A DNA stretch of 64,000 nucleotides, taken from contig DBYX01000009.1 of the NCBI GenBank assembly GCA_002311665.1, positions 106,687 to 170,686 of the forward strand, given 5' to 3'. The notes beneath the pieces were generated by a model that was not told the DNA's origin, did not search any database, and saw nothing but the letters and a program-made list of their open reading frames with translations. Origin of the DNA: Lachnoclostridium sp. UBA1175. Lineage in GTDB: Bacteria > Bacillota > Clostridia > Lachnospirales > Lachnospiraceae. The translations under genes were made by a program, and so were the position numbers. Positions 32,237-39,863 of this stretch are shown in pieces (position 1 is the first letter of the stretch; the number at the start of each line of letters is the position of its first letter).

Positions 32237-33616
32237 TTATTCTGCAGTTTTCGCGAGCGCCACAACCGTCTCCACGTGCGGCGTCTGCGGGAACATATCA
32301 ACTGGCTGAACGCTGACGACACGGTAGCCGGCATCCTGAATCGCCCCCAGATCGTTCGCAAGTGAGGTCGGCTTGCAGGAAATGTACACCATGTGATCCA
32401 CGCCGTATGCGAGGATCTTGGCGAGCGCCTTCGGGTTGACGCCCTCGCGCGGCGGGTCAAGCACGATGAAATCCGGGCGTTCCGCAACTTCGTCGAGTTT
32501 CTTCAACACGTCGCCTGCGATAAACTCGCAGTTCGCCAGACCGTTCAGTTCCGCGTTGGCGCGTGCGGCAACCACCGCCTCCTCCACGATCTCGATGCCG
32601 ACAACCTTGCGTGCCACCGGGGCGAGCAGCTGACCGATGGTGCCGGTGCCGCTGTAGAGGTCGAATATGACTCCGCCGGACTCTCCGGTGACCTCGAGCA
32701 CCCGGTCGCGCACCGCGCTGTACAGCACCTCGGCACCCTCCGAGTTCGTCTGGAAGAAGGAAAATGCGCTGATCCGGAAACTGAGTCCGAGCAGTTTCTC
32801 CGTTATGTGGTCCTGACCGTACAGAACGGTCGTGCCCTCGTTGATGATTGTGTCCGCAACCGCATCGTTGACCGTGTGGAGCACACCCTTTAACTTTCCC
32901 GCAAGAGGAAGTGCGGCAACGCGCGCTGCCCACTCGCTCCAGTCGTGCTCAACCGAGGTTGTGGTCACGATGTCGACCAGGATCTCACCGGTGAGCTTCG
33001 CCTTGCGGACCAGAAGATGACGAAGGTAGCCCTCGCGGCGCATCTTGTGGTAGAACGGAAGTCCCTTCTCCGTTGCGTAGCCAAGCGTCGTCCGCACAAT
33101 GCTTCTCACATCCTCATCGACCAGACAGCAGCACTCCGCATTCACAAGGTCGTACATACTTCCCTTCTTATGCTGTCCCAGCGTGAGCGGACCGTCGCGG
33201 TACTCATCGCCGAAGGTGAACTCCATCTTGTTGCGGTACTCGTATGCCGACGGACTGCCTGCGATCGGCAGCCATCTGCACTCCTCCGCGTTCCGGATCA
33301 CGGGCGAGAGAAGTTTCCGTATGTGCGACTCCTTGAGCGCCAGCTGCTCCCCGTACGGCAGGCGCTGCAATGTGCAGCTGCCGCAGATCCCGAACTGCGA
33401 ACACGCCGGCTCGGCCGTCTCCAGCGGTGAAAGCGTGATGACGTTTCGCAAAATGCCCTCTGCCTTCTCCTTCGAGGACCGCTTGATCGCGACCTCGACT
33501 TCCTGCCCCGGGAGCACGCCCTTCACCTTGATCCTCGTGCCGTCAACCGTTATATTTCCGTGGTTGGGAAATGTCGTATCACCGACGATTCCCGTCACAA
33601 TATCTCCACGTTTCAT
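32237..33616 (-). CDS. 23S rRNA (uracil-C5)-methyltransferase, RlmD/RlmCD-like
   Basis: The product is 459 residues from the ATG 33614-33616 (MKRGDIVTGIVGD), with GAGGAAC upstream. An N-terminal TRAM RNA-binding domain (about 1-60) is followed by the iron-sulfur cysteines C72, C78 and C81 (CSQFGICGSC) with a further cysteine near residue 163. The SAM site is FDLYSGTGTIGQLLA. The catalytic cysteine is C414 in YISCKPTSL, preceded by the DPPREG motif. This is the RumA/RlmD family, which makes 5-methyluridine in 23S rRNA (some members in tRNA). It is transcribed divergently from yerC. Confidence 0.93.
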   Translation of the reverse strand: MKRGDIVTGIVGDTTFPNHGNITVDGTRIKVKGVLPGQEVEVAIKRSSKEKAEGILRNVITLSPLETAEPACSQFGICGSCTLQRLPYGEQLALKESHIRKLLSPVIRNAEECRWLPIAGSPSAYEYRNKMEFTFGDEYRDGPLTLGQHKKGSMYDLVNAECCCLVDEDVRSIVRTTLGYATEKGLPFYHKMRREGYLRHLLVRKAKLTGEILVDIVTTTSVEHDWSEWAARVAALPLAGKLKGVLHTVNDAVADTIINEGTTVLYGQDHITEKLLGLSFRISAFSFFQTNSEGAEVLYSAVRDRVLEVTGESGGVIFDLYSGTGTIGQLLAPVARKVVGIEIVEEAVVAARANAELNGLANCEFIAGDVLKKLDEVAERPDFIVLDPPREGVNPKALAKILAYGVDHMVYISCKPTSLANDLGAIQDAGYRVVSVQPVDMFPQTPHVETVVALAKTAE

Positions 33617-33668
33617 CGAATTCGTTCCTCTTTCTCTTTGTTGTGTTTCATTTTCCGAAGAAAACTTC

Positions 33669-33697
33669 TTTACTTTACCTCTGTACAGTGCTAAAAT
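33669..33697 (+). promoter_or_regulatory. promoter of the yerC-like gene
   Basis: TTTACT and TAAAAT are separated by 17 bases, about 93 bases upstream of the start codon. The leader between them and the gene has short GC-rich inverted repeats (around 33710-33740) of unknown meaning. Confidence 0.55.
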
Positions 33698-33789
33698 GTC
33701 AGTAGCGGCAATCCGGCCGCACCGCGGCACCTTCCGTGCCGGGCATTCACGCGTATCGTCCGCAGACGGACACTATTCGGAGGTTTACT

Positions 33790-34125
33790 ATGGGTAAAGA
33801 TATTCATACCCCTGCAGTCAATCAGTTATTTTCCGCGATCCTCACGCTGAAGACCGTGGAGGAATGCTACCAGTTCTTCGAGGATGTGTGCACCATCCAG
33901 GAGCTCGTCGCGATCTCGCAGCGCTTCGAGGTGGCCGACATGCTCACCCAGAAGAAGACATACCTCGACATCGCCGAGAAGACCGGCGCGTCCACCGCGA
34001 CCATCAGCCGCGTGAACCGCTCGCTCACCTACGGCAACGACGGCTATGCGCTCGTTCTGAAGCGTCTTGCGGAGGCATCCGCCGCGACGAACGACGTCGA
34101 TCCCGACGAGCCTGCGGCAGACTGA
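33790..34125 (+). CDS. yerC: TrpR-related regulator YerC/YecD
   Basis: The product is 111 residues from the ATG at 33790, with GGAGGTTTACT upstream. It has the TrpR-like HTH (LVAISQRFEVADMLTQKKTYLDIAEKTGASTATISRVNRSL), about residues 38-80, characteristic of the YerC/YecD family found throughout Firmicutes. The HTH presumably binds DNA, and no ligand is established. The last ~15 residues are alanine- and aspartate-rich. The gene has its own promoter and a strong terminator, so it is monocistronic. Confidence 0.92.
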   Translation: MGKDIHTPAVNQLFSAILTLKTVEECYQFFEDVCTIQELVAISQRFEVADMLTQKKTYLDIAEKTGASTATISRVNRSLTYGNDGYALVLKRLAEASAATNDVDPDEPAAD

Positions 34126-34167
34126 CGCCCGCGTTGCACGACAGACAATTTGCGATTCGCACAAACA

Positions 34168-34195
34168 GGGGACATCGTCGGATGTCCCCTTTTTA
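34168..34195 (+). terminator. rho-independent terminator of yerC
   Basis: GGGGACATC pairs perfectly with GATGTCCCC around a 4-base loop and is followed by TTTTTATTG. It may also stop the convergent DUF1836 gene, but on that strand no T run follows. Confidence 0.9.
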
Positions 34196-34207
34196 TTGTT
34201 CCGTATC

Positions 34208-34918
34208 CTATACCTCGGCCTCTTCGTCCGACGGCTCCGGTTTCTTTTCCTCTTCCTTTCCGGACTTGCGCTCGCTCTTCGCGGTCTTCCTGCCGCCTTC
34301 CTTCTTCGCTTTGCGCTCCTCCTGCGCCGGTACCAGAAGCTCGTCGATGATCTTCTCGATCATCGCCTTCTTCAGATAGACATCGAAGCTGAGCATTGCG
34401 ATGAAACTGAAAATGTTGAGGAACTCCTGTTCCTCCTCGCCCTTCACCTCGTCAAATGCGTTGCGGGAGCGGAGGAATTTCTGCATGACGTCCTGCCCGA
34501 GGCCGGCCGCCACCTCCTCCTCGATCCCGACGATGCGTTCGTACACTTCGCCGAGTTTGATCTCCGCATCGGGCTTGTAGAACATCTCCTGCATCGGCTC
34601 CACGATGCGCTTCACATCGCTGATGCTTAAGAAGTTCTTGAGGTAATAGATGAACACCAGAAGATACATATGCTCCTTGGTGTATTTCTTCTTCTCCGGA
34701 TTCGGCAGCAAATGGTTCTTCGTGTAGTTGTTGATCATGGTCTTGGTCAACAGCTTGTCATCCTCGAACCGCTTGGTCGTCTCCAGGTGCTCGTCCATAA
34801 AGGTCGTCACCTGATCCATGTACAGATCGATGTTCGGTATGTCATGCGGGCGGATATAATCAGGGTTCTGAACGCTGTCCAACAGCTCTCTGAGGTATTT
34901 GCGCCACTCTCTTTCCAT
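34208..34918 (-). CDS. DUF1836 protein (putative regulator)
   Basis: The product is 236 residues. It matches the DUF1836 pattern of clostridia: the motif IPNIDLYMDQVTTFMDEHL, a MerR-like HTH segment (LLTKTMINNYTKNHLLPNPEKKKYT) and LVFIYYLKNFLSISDVKRI. The C-terminus (from about residue 205) is a lysine- and glutamate-rich tail. It is probably a cytoplasmic DNA-binding protein, but no function is established. A consensus promoter lies ~115 bases upstream. Confidence 0.88.
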   Translation of the reverse strand: MEREWRKYLRELLDSVQNPDYIRPHDIPNIDLYMDQVTTFMDEHLETTKRFEDDKLLTKTMINNYTKNHLLPNPEKKKYTKEHMYLLVFIYYLKNFLSISDVKRIVEPMQEMFYKPDAEIKLGEVYERIVGIEEEVAAGLGQDVMQKFLRSRNAFDEVKGEEEQEFLNIFSFIAMLSFDVYLKKAMIEKIIDELLVPAQEERKAKKEGGRKTAKSERKSGKEEEKKPEPSDEEAEV

Positions 34919-35031
34919 AGGATCCTCTTTCCGCAGCGCCGGGCTTCATCTCCGCGGCCTGCTCAGCCTTTGTCCGTGCGCGGCTCCGAAGCTTTCTCCG
35001 GCGCCGTCCGCAGGCAGTGACTATTTTCACC

Positions 35032-35060
35032 ATTATACGCTTTGAAGGCTTTTTTTGCAA
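35032..35060 (-). promoter_or_regulatory. promoter of the DUF1836 gene
   Basis: On the minus strand TTGCAA and a perfect TATAAT are spaced by exactly 17 bases. The 342-base region between DUF1836 and the helicase gene contains this promoter and the divergent helicase promoter, and nothing else recognisable. Confidence 0.78.
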
Positions 35061-35147
35061 CATCTTGTTTTGAAAACCCTGTCATGTGATTTCATCGATG
35101 CTTTCTCGAAAAATCGCACAAATGTTCTGTTTTTCACCCCCGACGCA

Positions 35148-35176
35148 TTGTATTTCAACCCCGGTTATGGTATAAT
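35148..35176 (+). promoter_or_regulatory. promoter of the PcrA-like helicase gene
   Basis: TTGTAT and a perfect TATAAT are separated by 17 bases, about 85 bases upstream of the helicase start. It is divergent to the DUF1836 promoter 90 bases away. Confidence 0.75.
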
Positions 35177-35260
35177 CCAAGCGTCGGTCGGCGCGCCCGG
35201 GCTGCCGCATTTATCCGCGGTCCGAAGGCGCAATTTCTTTCTTCCGGCGAAAGGTTTTCC

Positions 35261-37753
35261 ATGGATTTGTACGATTCGCTCAATGAACAACAATATGATG
35301 CCGTGATGCGGCAGAAGGGCCCTCTCCTGATCCTGGCGGGCGCCGGTTCGGGCAAGACGCGCGTGATCACACACCGCATCGCGCACCTGATCAGCAAGTG
35401 CGGCGTGAGCCCTTACCGCATCCTTGCCATCACATTTACCAACAAAGCCGCGAACGAGATGAAGGAACGTGTTGCGCGGCTTCTTGATAATGACTTCAAC
35501 GACGTGTGGATCAGCACGTTTCACTCCGCGTGCGTGCGCATGCTTCGCAGGTTCTGCACAAGCCTCGGGTTCGAGCAGAATTTTGCGATCTACGACACGG
35601 ACGACCAGAAGCGCGCGATGCGGGATGTGCTGCGCCACCTCAACATCGATGTCAAGCTGCTCCCGCCGAAGCAGGTGCTGTCCGTCATCTCCAAGGCAAA
35701 GAACGAGCTCATCGGTCCCGAGGACTTCCGCGCCTCCGCCTACGGCCGCACCGCCGACAGGAACGTCGCGCGGGCTTATGCGGAGTACCAGGAGTTTCTG
35801 AAGAAAAACAACGCGTTCGACTTCGATGATCTTTTGATGATGACCGTGCAGATGCTGCGCACGAACCACGAGGCGCTCGCGTACTACCAGGACCGCTTCG
35901 AGCATATTCTGGTCGACGAGTACCAGGACACGAACACCGCGCAGTTTGAGCTGATCCGGCTGCTTGCCACCCACATCAATGAATACGGCGAGCCTGAGCA
36001 CAACCTCTGCGTCGTGGGTGACGACGACCAGTCGATCTACCGCTTCCGCGGCGCCAACATCCGTAACATCCTGGATTTTGAGAAGACCTATCCCGATGCG
36101 ACCGTGATCAAACTGGAACAGAACTACCGCTCCACGCGGCGCATCCTCGACGCAGCGAACGCCGTGATCGCGCACAACATCGGCCGCAAGCCGAAGTCCC
36201 TGTGGTCGGACAACGAGGAGGGTGAGCTCATCCGCGTCACCCAGTATTCTTCCGACCTCGACGAGGCGAAGGAGATTGTGCGCGACATCGCCAAGCGCGT
36301 GAAAGACGGCGGTTCCTACCGCGACTACGCGATCCTCTACCGCACGAATGCGCAGTCCCGCGCTTTCGAGGAGCAGTTCGTATACAGCGGCATCCCCTAC
36401 CGGCTCGTCGGCGGAACAAACTTCTACGAGCGCATGGAGATCCGCGATATGCTCGCTTATCTCCGCGTCATCGAGAACGGCAACGACGCCGTGTCCGTCA
36501 AGCGCATCATCAATGTTCCAAAGCGCGGCATCGGCGACACGACCGTGGACCGCGTGGACGACTACGCATACGTCAAGGACATTCCCCTGTACGAGGCGCT
36601 TCGTGACGCCTCCACGGTTCCCGGAATGACCTCCCGCGCCGCGAACAAGATCCGCGAGTTCACCGACCTGATCGACTCGCTCCGCGACAAGGTCTCCTCC
36701 CCGGGCTACCCGCTCCCGCAGATCATCGACGACATTCTGGACGCTACCGCCTACGACGATGACCTTCACGCACAGGACCCCGAGAAGGCGGACGACCGTC
36801 TGGACAATGTCACGGAATTGAAGAACAAGATTGCTCAGTACACGCAGGAGGCCGAGGAACCGACGCTCTCGGGATTTCTCGCCGAGGTCGCGCTCGTCGC
36901 GGATATCGATGCCGTGGACAGCACCTCCGACTACGTCATCCTGATGACACTCCACAGTGCCAAGGGTCTTGAGTTTGACCACGTATATATCAGCGGTCTG
37001 GAGGAAGGCCTCTTCCCGAGCGGGATGAGCCTGGAGCCGGACGAGTTCGGTCAGAACAACGACGCCGGTCTCGAGGAGGAGCGACGTCTCTTCTACGTCG
37101 GCATCACGAGAGCCCGCAAGACGCTCGCCCTGAGTTACGCAGACCATCGCATGGCGCGCGGTGAGATGCAGTTCAACCGCCCGTCCCGATTTGTCGCGGA
37201 ACTGCCCCGTGAGCTGATCCGCAAGTCCGTGTTCGAAGGCTCCTCATGGAGCGAGCGCGGCACGATGCGCGGCTCCCTCGGAAGTCTCGCCGGCAAGCGT
37301 CCGATGAACAACTACGGCGGTGGCCGCTCCGGCGGTTACTCATCCGGACGCAGCGGTTACTCAGACAGTTATTCTGACAGCTATAACAACAGCTACAGCG
37401 ACAGTTACTCCGGCGGTCGCTCATCCGGACGCAGCGGCGGTTTCTCCGACTATGACACACCTTCCGGCTACGGCAACAATTACAAAAGGCCGGTGTCCTC
37501 CGGATCCTCCGCCACCATCGGCTCCGGCTCATATAAGAATCCTTACACGGAACGCCCGGCGGCCCCCAAGGTCGCGGCATCCGAATCCGGTCTGGGTTAC
37601 GGCATCGGCGACCATGTTCGCCACGTCAAATTCGGCGTCGGAACCGTCACGAAGATCGACCGCGGATCGCACGACTTTGAGGTTACGGTGCAATTTCCCG
37701 TGGGAACCAAAGTGCTGCTCGCGTCGTTCGCCAAGCTGGTCAAGGTGGACTGA
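35261..37753 (+). CDS. pcrA: UvrD/PcrA-family ATP-dependent DNA helicase
   Basis: The product is 830 residues, a little long for PcrA. Superfamily 1 motifs run in order: Q-motif LNEQQYDAV, Walker A AGAGSGKT (26-33), motif II LVDEYQDTN, motif III GDDDQSIYRFRGA, motif IV QNYRSTRRIL, motif V TLHSAKGLEFDHVYISG and motif VI YVGITRARKTL. It unwinds DNA 3' to 5' in repair and replication. After residue ~680 comes a low-complexity tail rich in Gly, Ser, Tyr and Arg, then a conserved C-terminal Tudor-like RNA-polymerase-contact domain (GIGDHVRHVKFGVGTVTKID). The start is preceded by GGCGAAAGG. It is monocistronic. Confidence 0.95.
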   Translation: MDLYDSLNEQQYDAVMRQKGPLLILAGAGSGKTRVITHRIAHLISKCGVSPYRILAITFTNKAANEMKERVARLLDNDFNDVWISTFHSACVRMLRRFCTSLGFEQNFAIYDTDDQKRAMRDVLRHLNIDVKLLPPKQVLSVISKAKNELIGPEDFRASAYGRTADRNVARAYAEYQEFLKKNNAFDFDDLLMMTVQMLRTNHEALAYYQDRFEHILVDEYQDTNTAQFELIRLLATHINEYGEPEHNLCVVGDDDQSIYRFRGANIRNILDFEKTYPDATVIKLEQNYRSTRRILDAANAVIAHNIGRKPKSLWSDNEEGELIRVTQYSSDLDEAKEIVRDIAKRVKDGGSYRDYAILYRTNAQSRAFEEQFVYSGIPYRLVGGTNFYERMEIRDMLAYLRVIENGNDAVSVKRIINVPKRGIGDTTVDRVDDYAYVKDIPLYEALRDASTVPGMTSRAANKIREFTDLIDSLRDKVSSPGYPLPQIIDDILDATAYDDDLHAQDPEKADDRLDNVTELKNKIAQYTQEAEEPTLSGFLAEVALVADIDAVDSTSDYVILMTLHSAKGLEFDHVYISGLEEGLFPSGMSLEPDEFGQNNDAGLEEERRLFYVGITRARKTLALSYADHRMARGEMQFNRPSRFVAELPRELIRKSVFEGSSWSERGTMRGSLGSLAGKRPMNNYGGGRSGGYSSGRSGYSDSYSDSYNNSYSDSYSGGRSSGRSGGFSDYDTPSGYGNNYKRPVSSGSSATIGSGSYKNPYTERPAAPKVAASESGLGYGIGDHVRHVKFGVGTVTKIDRGSHDFEVTVQFPVGTKVLLASFAKLVKVD

Positions 37754-37794
37754 CCCGCGCACCCGCGGATCGAGCATCATTTTTCACAAATGAC

Positions 37795-37823
37795 TTTTCA
37801 AAGCCTGCGTTCCGTGATATAAT
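37795..37823 (+). promoter_or_regulatory. promoter of the small membrane protein gene
   Basis: TTTTCA and a perfect TATAAT are separated by 17 bases, about 50 bases upstream of the start codon. It lies just after the helicase gene. Confidence 0.65.
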
Positions 37824-37871
37824 ATTGTCGGCACGATATGTGGCAGAACTATGATTTGGGAGGTTACGAAT

Positions 37872-38087
37872 ATGGATTGCAATTGTAAAGAATGCAAGAG
37901 CTGCAAGATGATCGGCTGGATCCTCGGCATCATCGGCATCATCGCCGTGATCGCGGGAATCGCATACGCCGTATATCGTTTCTGCACTCCGGAGTATATC
38001 GAGGAATTCGATGACATCGACCTTGATCCCGAAGAGGAAGCGAAGAACGAGGAGAAGGAAGAAGAGGATATTTTCGAGGAGAAATAA
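37872..38087 (+). CDS. small Cys-rich, single-span membrane protein with acidic tail
   Basis: The product is 71 residues from the ATG at 37872, preceded by GGGAGGTT. The N-terminus has four cysteines as two pairs (CNCKECKSC), then one hydrophobic helix (MIGWILGIIGIIAVIAGIAYAVYRF), and a strongly acidic tail of Glu/Asp. Similar small proteins are common in Lachnospiraceae but have no known role. The cysteine pairs could bind a metal or be lipidated. It has its own promoter and terminator. Confidence 0.72.
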   Translation: MDCNCKECKSCKMIGWILGIIGIIAVIAGIAYAVYRFCTPEYIEEFDDIDLDPEEEAKNEEKEEEDIFEEK

Positions 38088-38126
38088 GTCCTGTTTCCAT
38101 TATTTCTCGAATACTGCAGACAAGGA

Positions 38127-38157
38127 AAGGGCTCCGCATTGCGGAGCCCTGTTTGTT
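38127..38157. terminator. bidirectional terminator between the small membrane protein and the HtrA gene
   Basis: GGGCTCCGC pairs perfectly with GCGGAGCCC around a 3-base loop. TGTTTGTT follows on the plus strand and TTTCC on the minus strand. It lies between two convergent genes. A 12-base palindrome CCGGCGCGCCGG follows at 38209-38220. Confidence 0.8.
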
Positions 38158-38233
38158 ATGTTCGGCACTGAGCGGTAACGCTCTTATCAGTCTTGTCAAT
38201 GATCGGTCCCGGCGCGCCGGAGTTCCGATGTAC

Positions 38234-39730
38234 TTATCTCTCCTGCTTCTGCGAATTCACGGCATCCTCGTAGCTGCCGAGCGTGATCTTCAGATCCGTC
38301 TCCTTGTACTCACCGTTTCTGTCGCGTCTCGCAACGGTCACGGTAACCTCGGTGCCTGCCTTCGTGTAGCTCATGATCTCCTGAACATCGCCGATGCCGG
38401 AAATGTTCTCGTTGTTGATCTTCGTGATGATGTCTCCCGCGCGAAGGCCGCCCTCGTCAGCCGGGGAGCCCTTCACGATCTCCTGCACATACAGTCCCTG
38501 CGGCATACCGAGCATCGAGGAATAGTTGCCGGTCAGATCCTGTGCGGATGCGATACCGATGTATCCCTTCTCGGAATCCTCGAGACGAACGCGGTTGCTG
38601 AGATCCTCGATGATCTCGCGCACGTTGCTGATCGGAATGGCAAAACCCATACCTTCCACGGAATAGTCGGAGTATTTTGCGGAGTTGATCGCGATTACCT
38701 CACCGTTCTGGTTCAGGAGCGCTCCGCCGCTGTTGCCGGGGTTGATCGCGGCATCGGTCTGGATCAGCGTGTATGTCACGTTGTCGATCGTGATCTGACG
38801 GTTCAGCGCGGAGATGTATCCGACGGTAACCGACTGGCCATAGCCGAGCGCGTTACCGATGGCGATGGCCATCTGCCCTACCTTCACTTTATCGGAGTCG
38901 CCGATGCGAGCCACGCGGATGATGGAAGCCGTCTCGCTCGAAAGCTCCGCGAAAGGTACGGCTACCACCGCAAGGTCCGACGACGCTGCGGTTCCCTTGA
39001 TGATCGCCTCTGCCTTCGAATCGTCGCAAAATACGATCTCCACCCGGTTGGAGTCCGCGACCACGTGATTGTTGGTCACGATCAGGACTTCGCCGGAGTT
39101 CTGTCCGATGATGATGCCCGAGCCGCTTCCGAGAAGCTGCTCAGCGGAAGTGCTCTTGCCTGTCCAGAAATCATACGAGGTGCGCGTCGCGTAGCTGTTG
39201 ATCGCCACAACGGCCGGCATTACGCTGTCGACCACTCCCGACACGTCAACCGCCGTCACCGCGGCAGCCTGACTCTCGTCGATCGTTCCGGATTTTGCGA
39301 GTTCGATTGCCTTTGTCGGCGCCAGCTCACCCTTCTCATGCTTGTTGGATTCGTCGACCTGCGCCGCGTTGTTCGCACGCTCGACCGGCGTTTCCTTCTT
39401 CATATACTTTCCGATCCCGTAGTAAGTCGCTCCGGCGATCACACCCATCAAAACGGCAAGCATAATGAATCCGAGTGCCCGCACGAGGAAAGGACTCTTC
39501 TTCGGTCTCTTCTCCTCCTCACGCTCCCTCGCACGCTCATCGAGGCGACGGATGTACGCATCCTCCGTGACGGAAGACTCGGTCACCTGCGCATACTGCG
39601 GCTGCGGGACGGGCCGCGGTTCGGGCTGCGGCTCGGAATACACCGGCGAGGAGTAATAGTTCTCCGCCGGAGCCGCCGTCTGCGGTTCACGTGCGGAATA
39701 CTCATCATTTACACGGTATTCATCACTCAT
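38234..39730 (-). CDS. htrA: HtrA/DegP-type serine protease with PDZ domain
   Basis: The product is 498 residues from the ATG 39728-39730 (MSDEYRVND), with AAGAGGTTTAC upstream. A long cytoplasmic Glu/Pro/Tyr-rich region is followed by one membrane helix (ALGFIMLAVLMGVIAGATYYGIG, near residue 95). The trypsin-like domain has the catalytic triad H in VTNNHVVAD, D in SDLAVVAVP and S334 in NPGNSGGALL. One PDZ domain follows (GLYVQEIVKGSPADEGGLRAGD). It is a membrane-anchored extracytoplasmic quality-control protease like HtrA/HtrB of Bacillus. Two TTGACA copies lie upstream (39805-39826), but no fully matching -10 was found. Confidence 0.94.
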   Translation of the reverse strand: MSDEYRVNDEYSAREPQTAAPAENYYSSPVYSEPQPEPRPVPQPQYAQVTESSVTEDAYIRRLDERAREREEEKRPKKSPFLVRALGFIMLAVLMGVIAGATYYGIGKYMKKETPVERANNAAQVDESNKHEKGELAPTKAIELAKSGTIDESQAAAVTAVDVSGVVDSVMPAVVAINSYATRTSYDFWTGKSTSAEQLLGSGSGIIIGQNSGEVLIVTNNHVVADSNRVEIVFCDDSKAEAIIKGTAASSDLAVVAVPFAELSSETASIIRVARIGDSDKVKVGQMAIAIGNALGYGQSVTVGYISALNRQITIDNVTYTLIQTDAAINPGNSGGALLNQNGEVIAINSAKYSDYSVEGMGFAIPISNVREIIEDLSNRVRLEDSEKGYIGIASAQDLTGNYSSMLGMPQGLYVQEIVKGSPADEGGLRAGDIITKINNENISGIGDVQEIMSYTKAGTEVTVTVARRDRNGEYKETDLKITLGSYEDAVNSQKQER

Positions 39731-39863
39731 ATTCGTAAACCTCTTTTCTCTCACACATCTCTCGGAATTCCCCATCCGATACTCAAAGGATACTATACAA
39801 GTATGTCAAAATTGTGTTGTCAAATCGTGTTTTTCGTGAAAATGATCGCACAAAACCGTGAAA

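Noticed and set aside
35165..37147. A long minus-strand open frame opposite pcrA
   Set aside because: It is antisense to a complete helicase with all seven motifs, and its own translation shows no family pattern.
39804..39824. Two TGTCAAA repeats upstream of htrA as a possible CtsR site
   Set aside because: CtsR sites are direct heptamers with a three-base gap; here the copies are 14 bases apart, so the match is poor.
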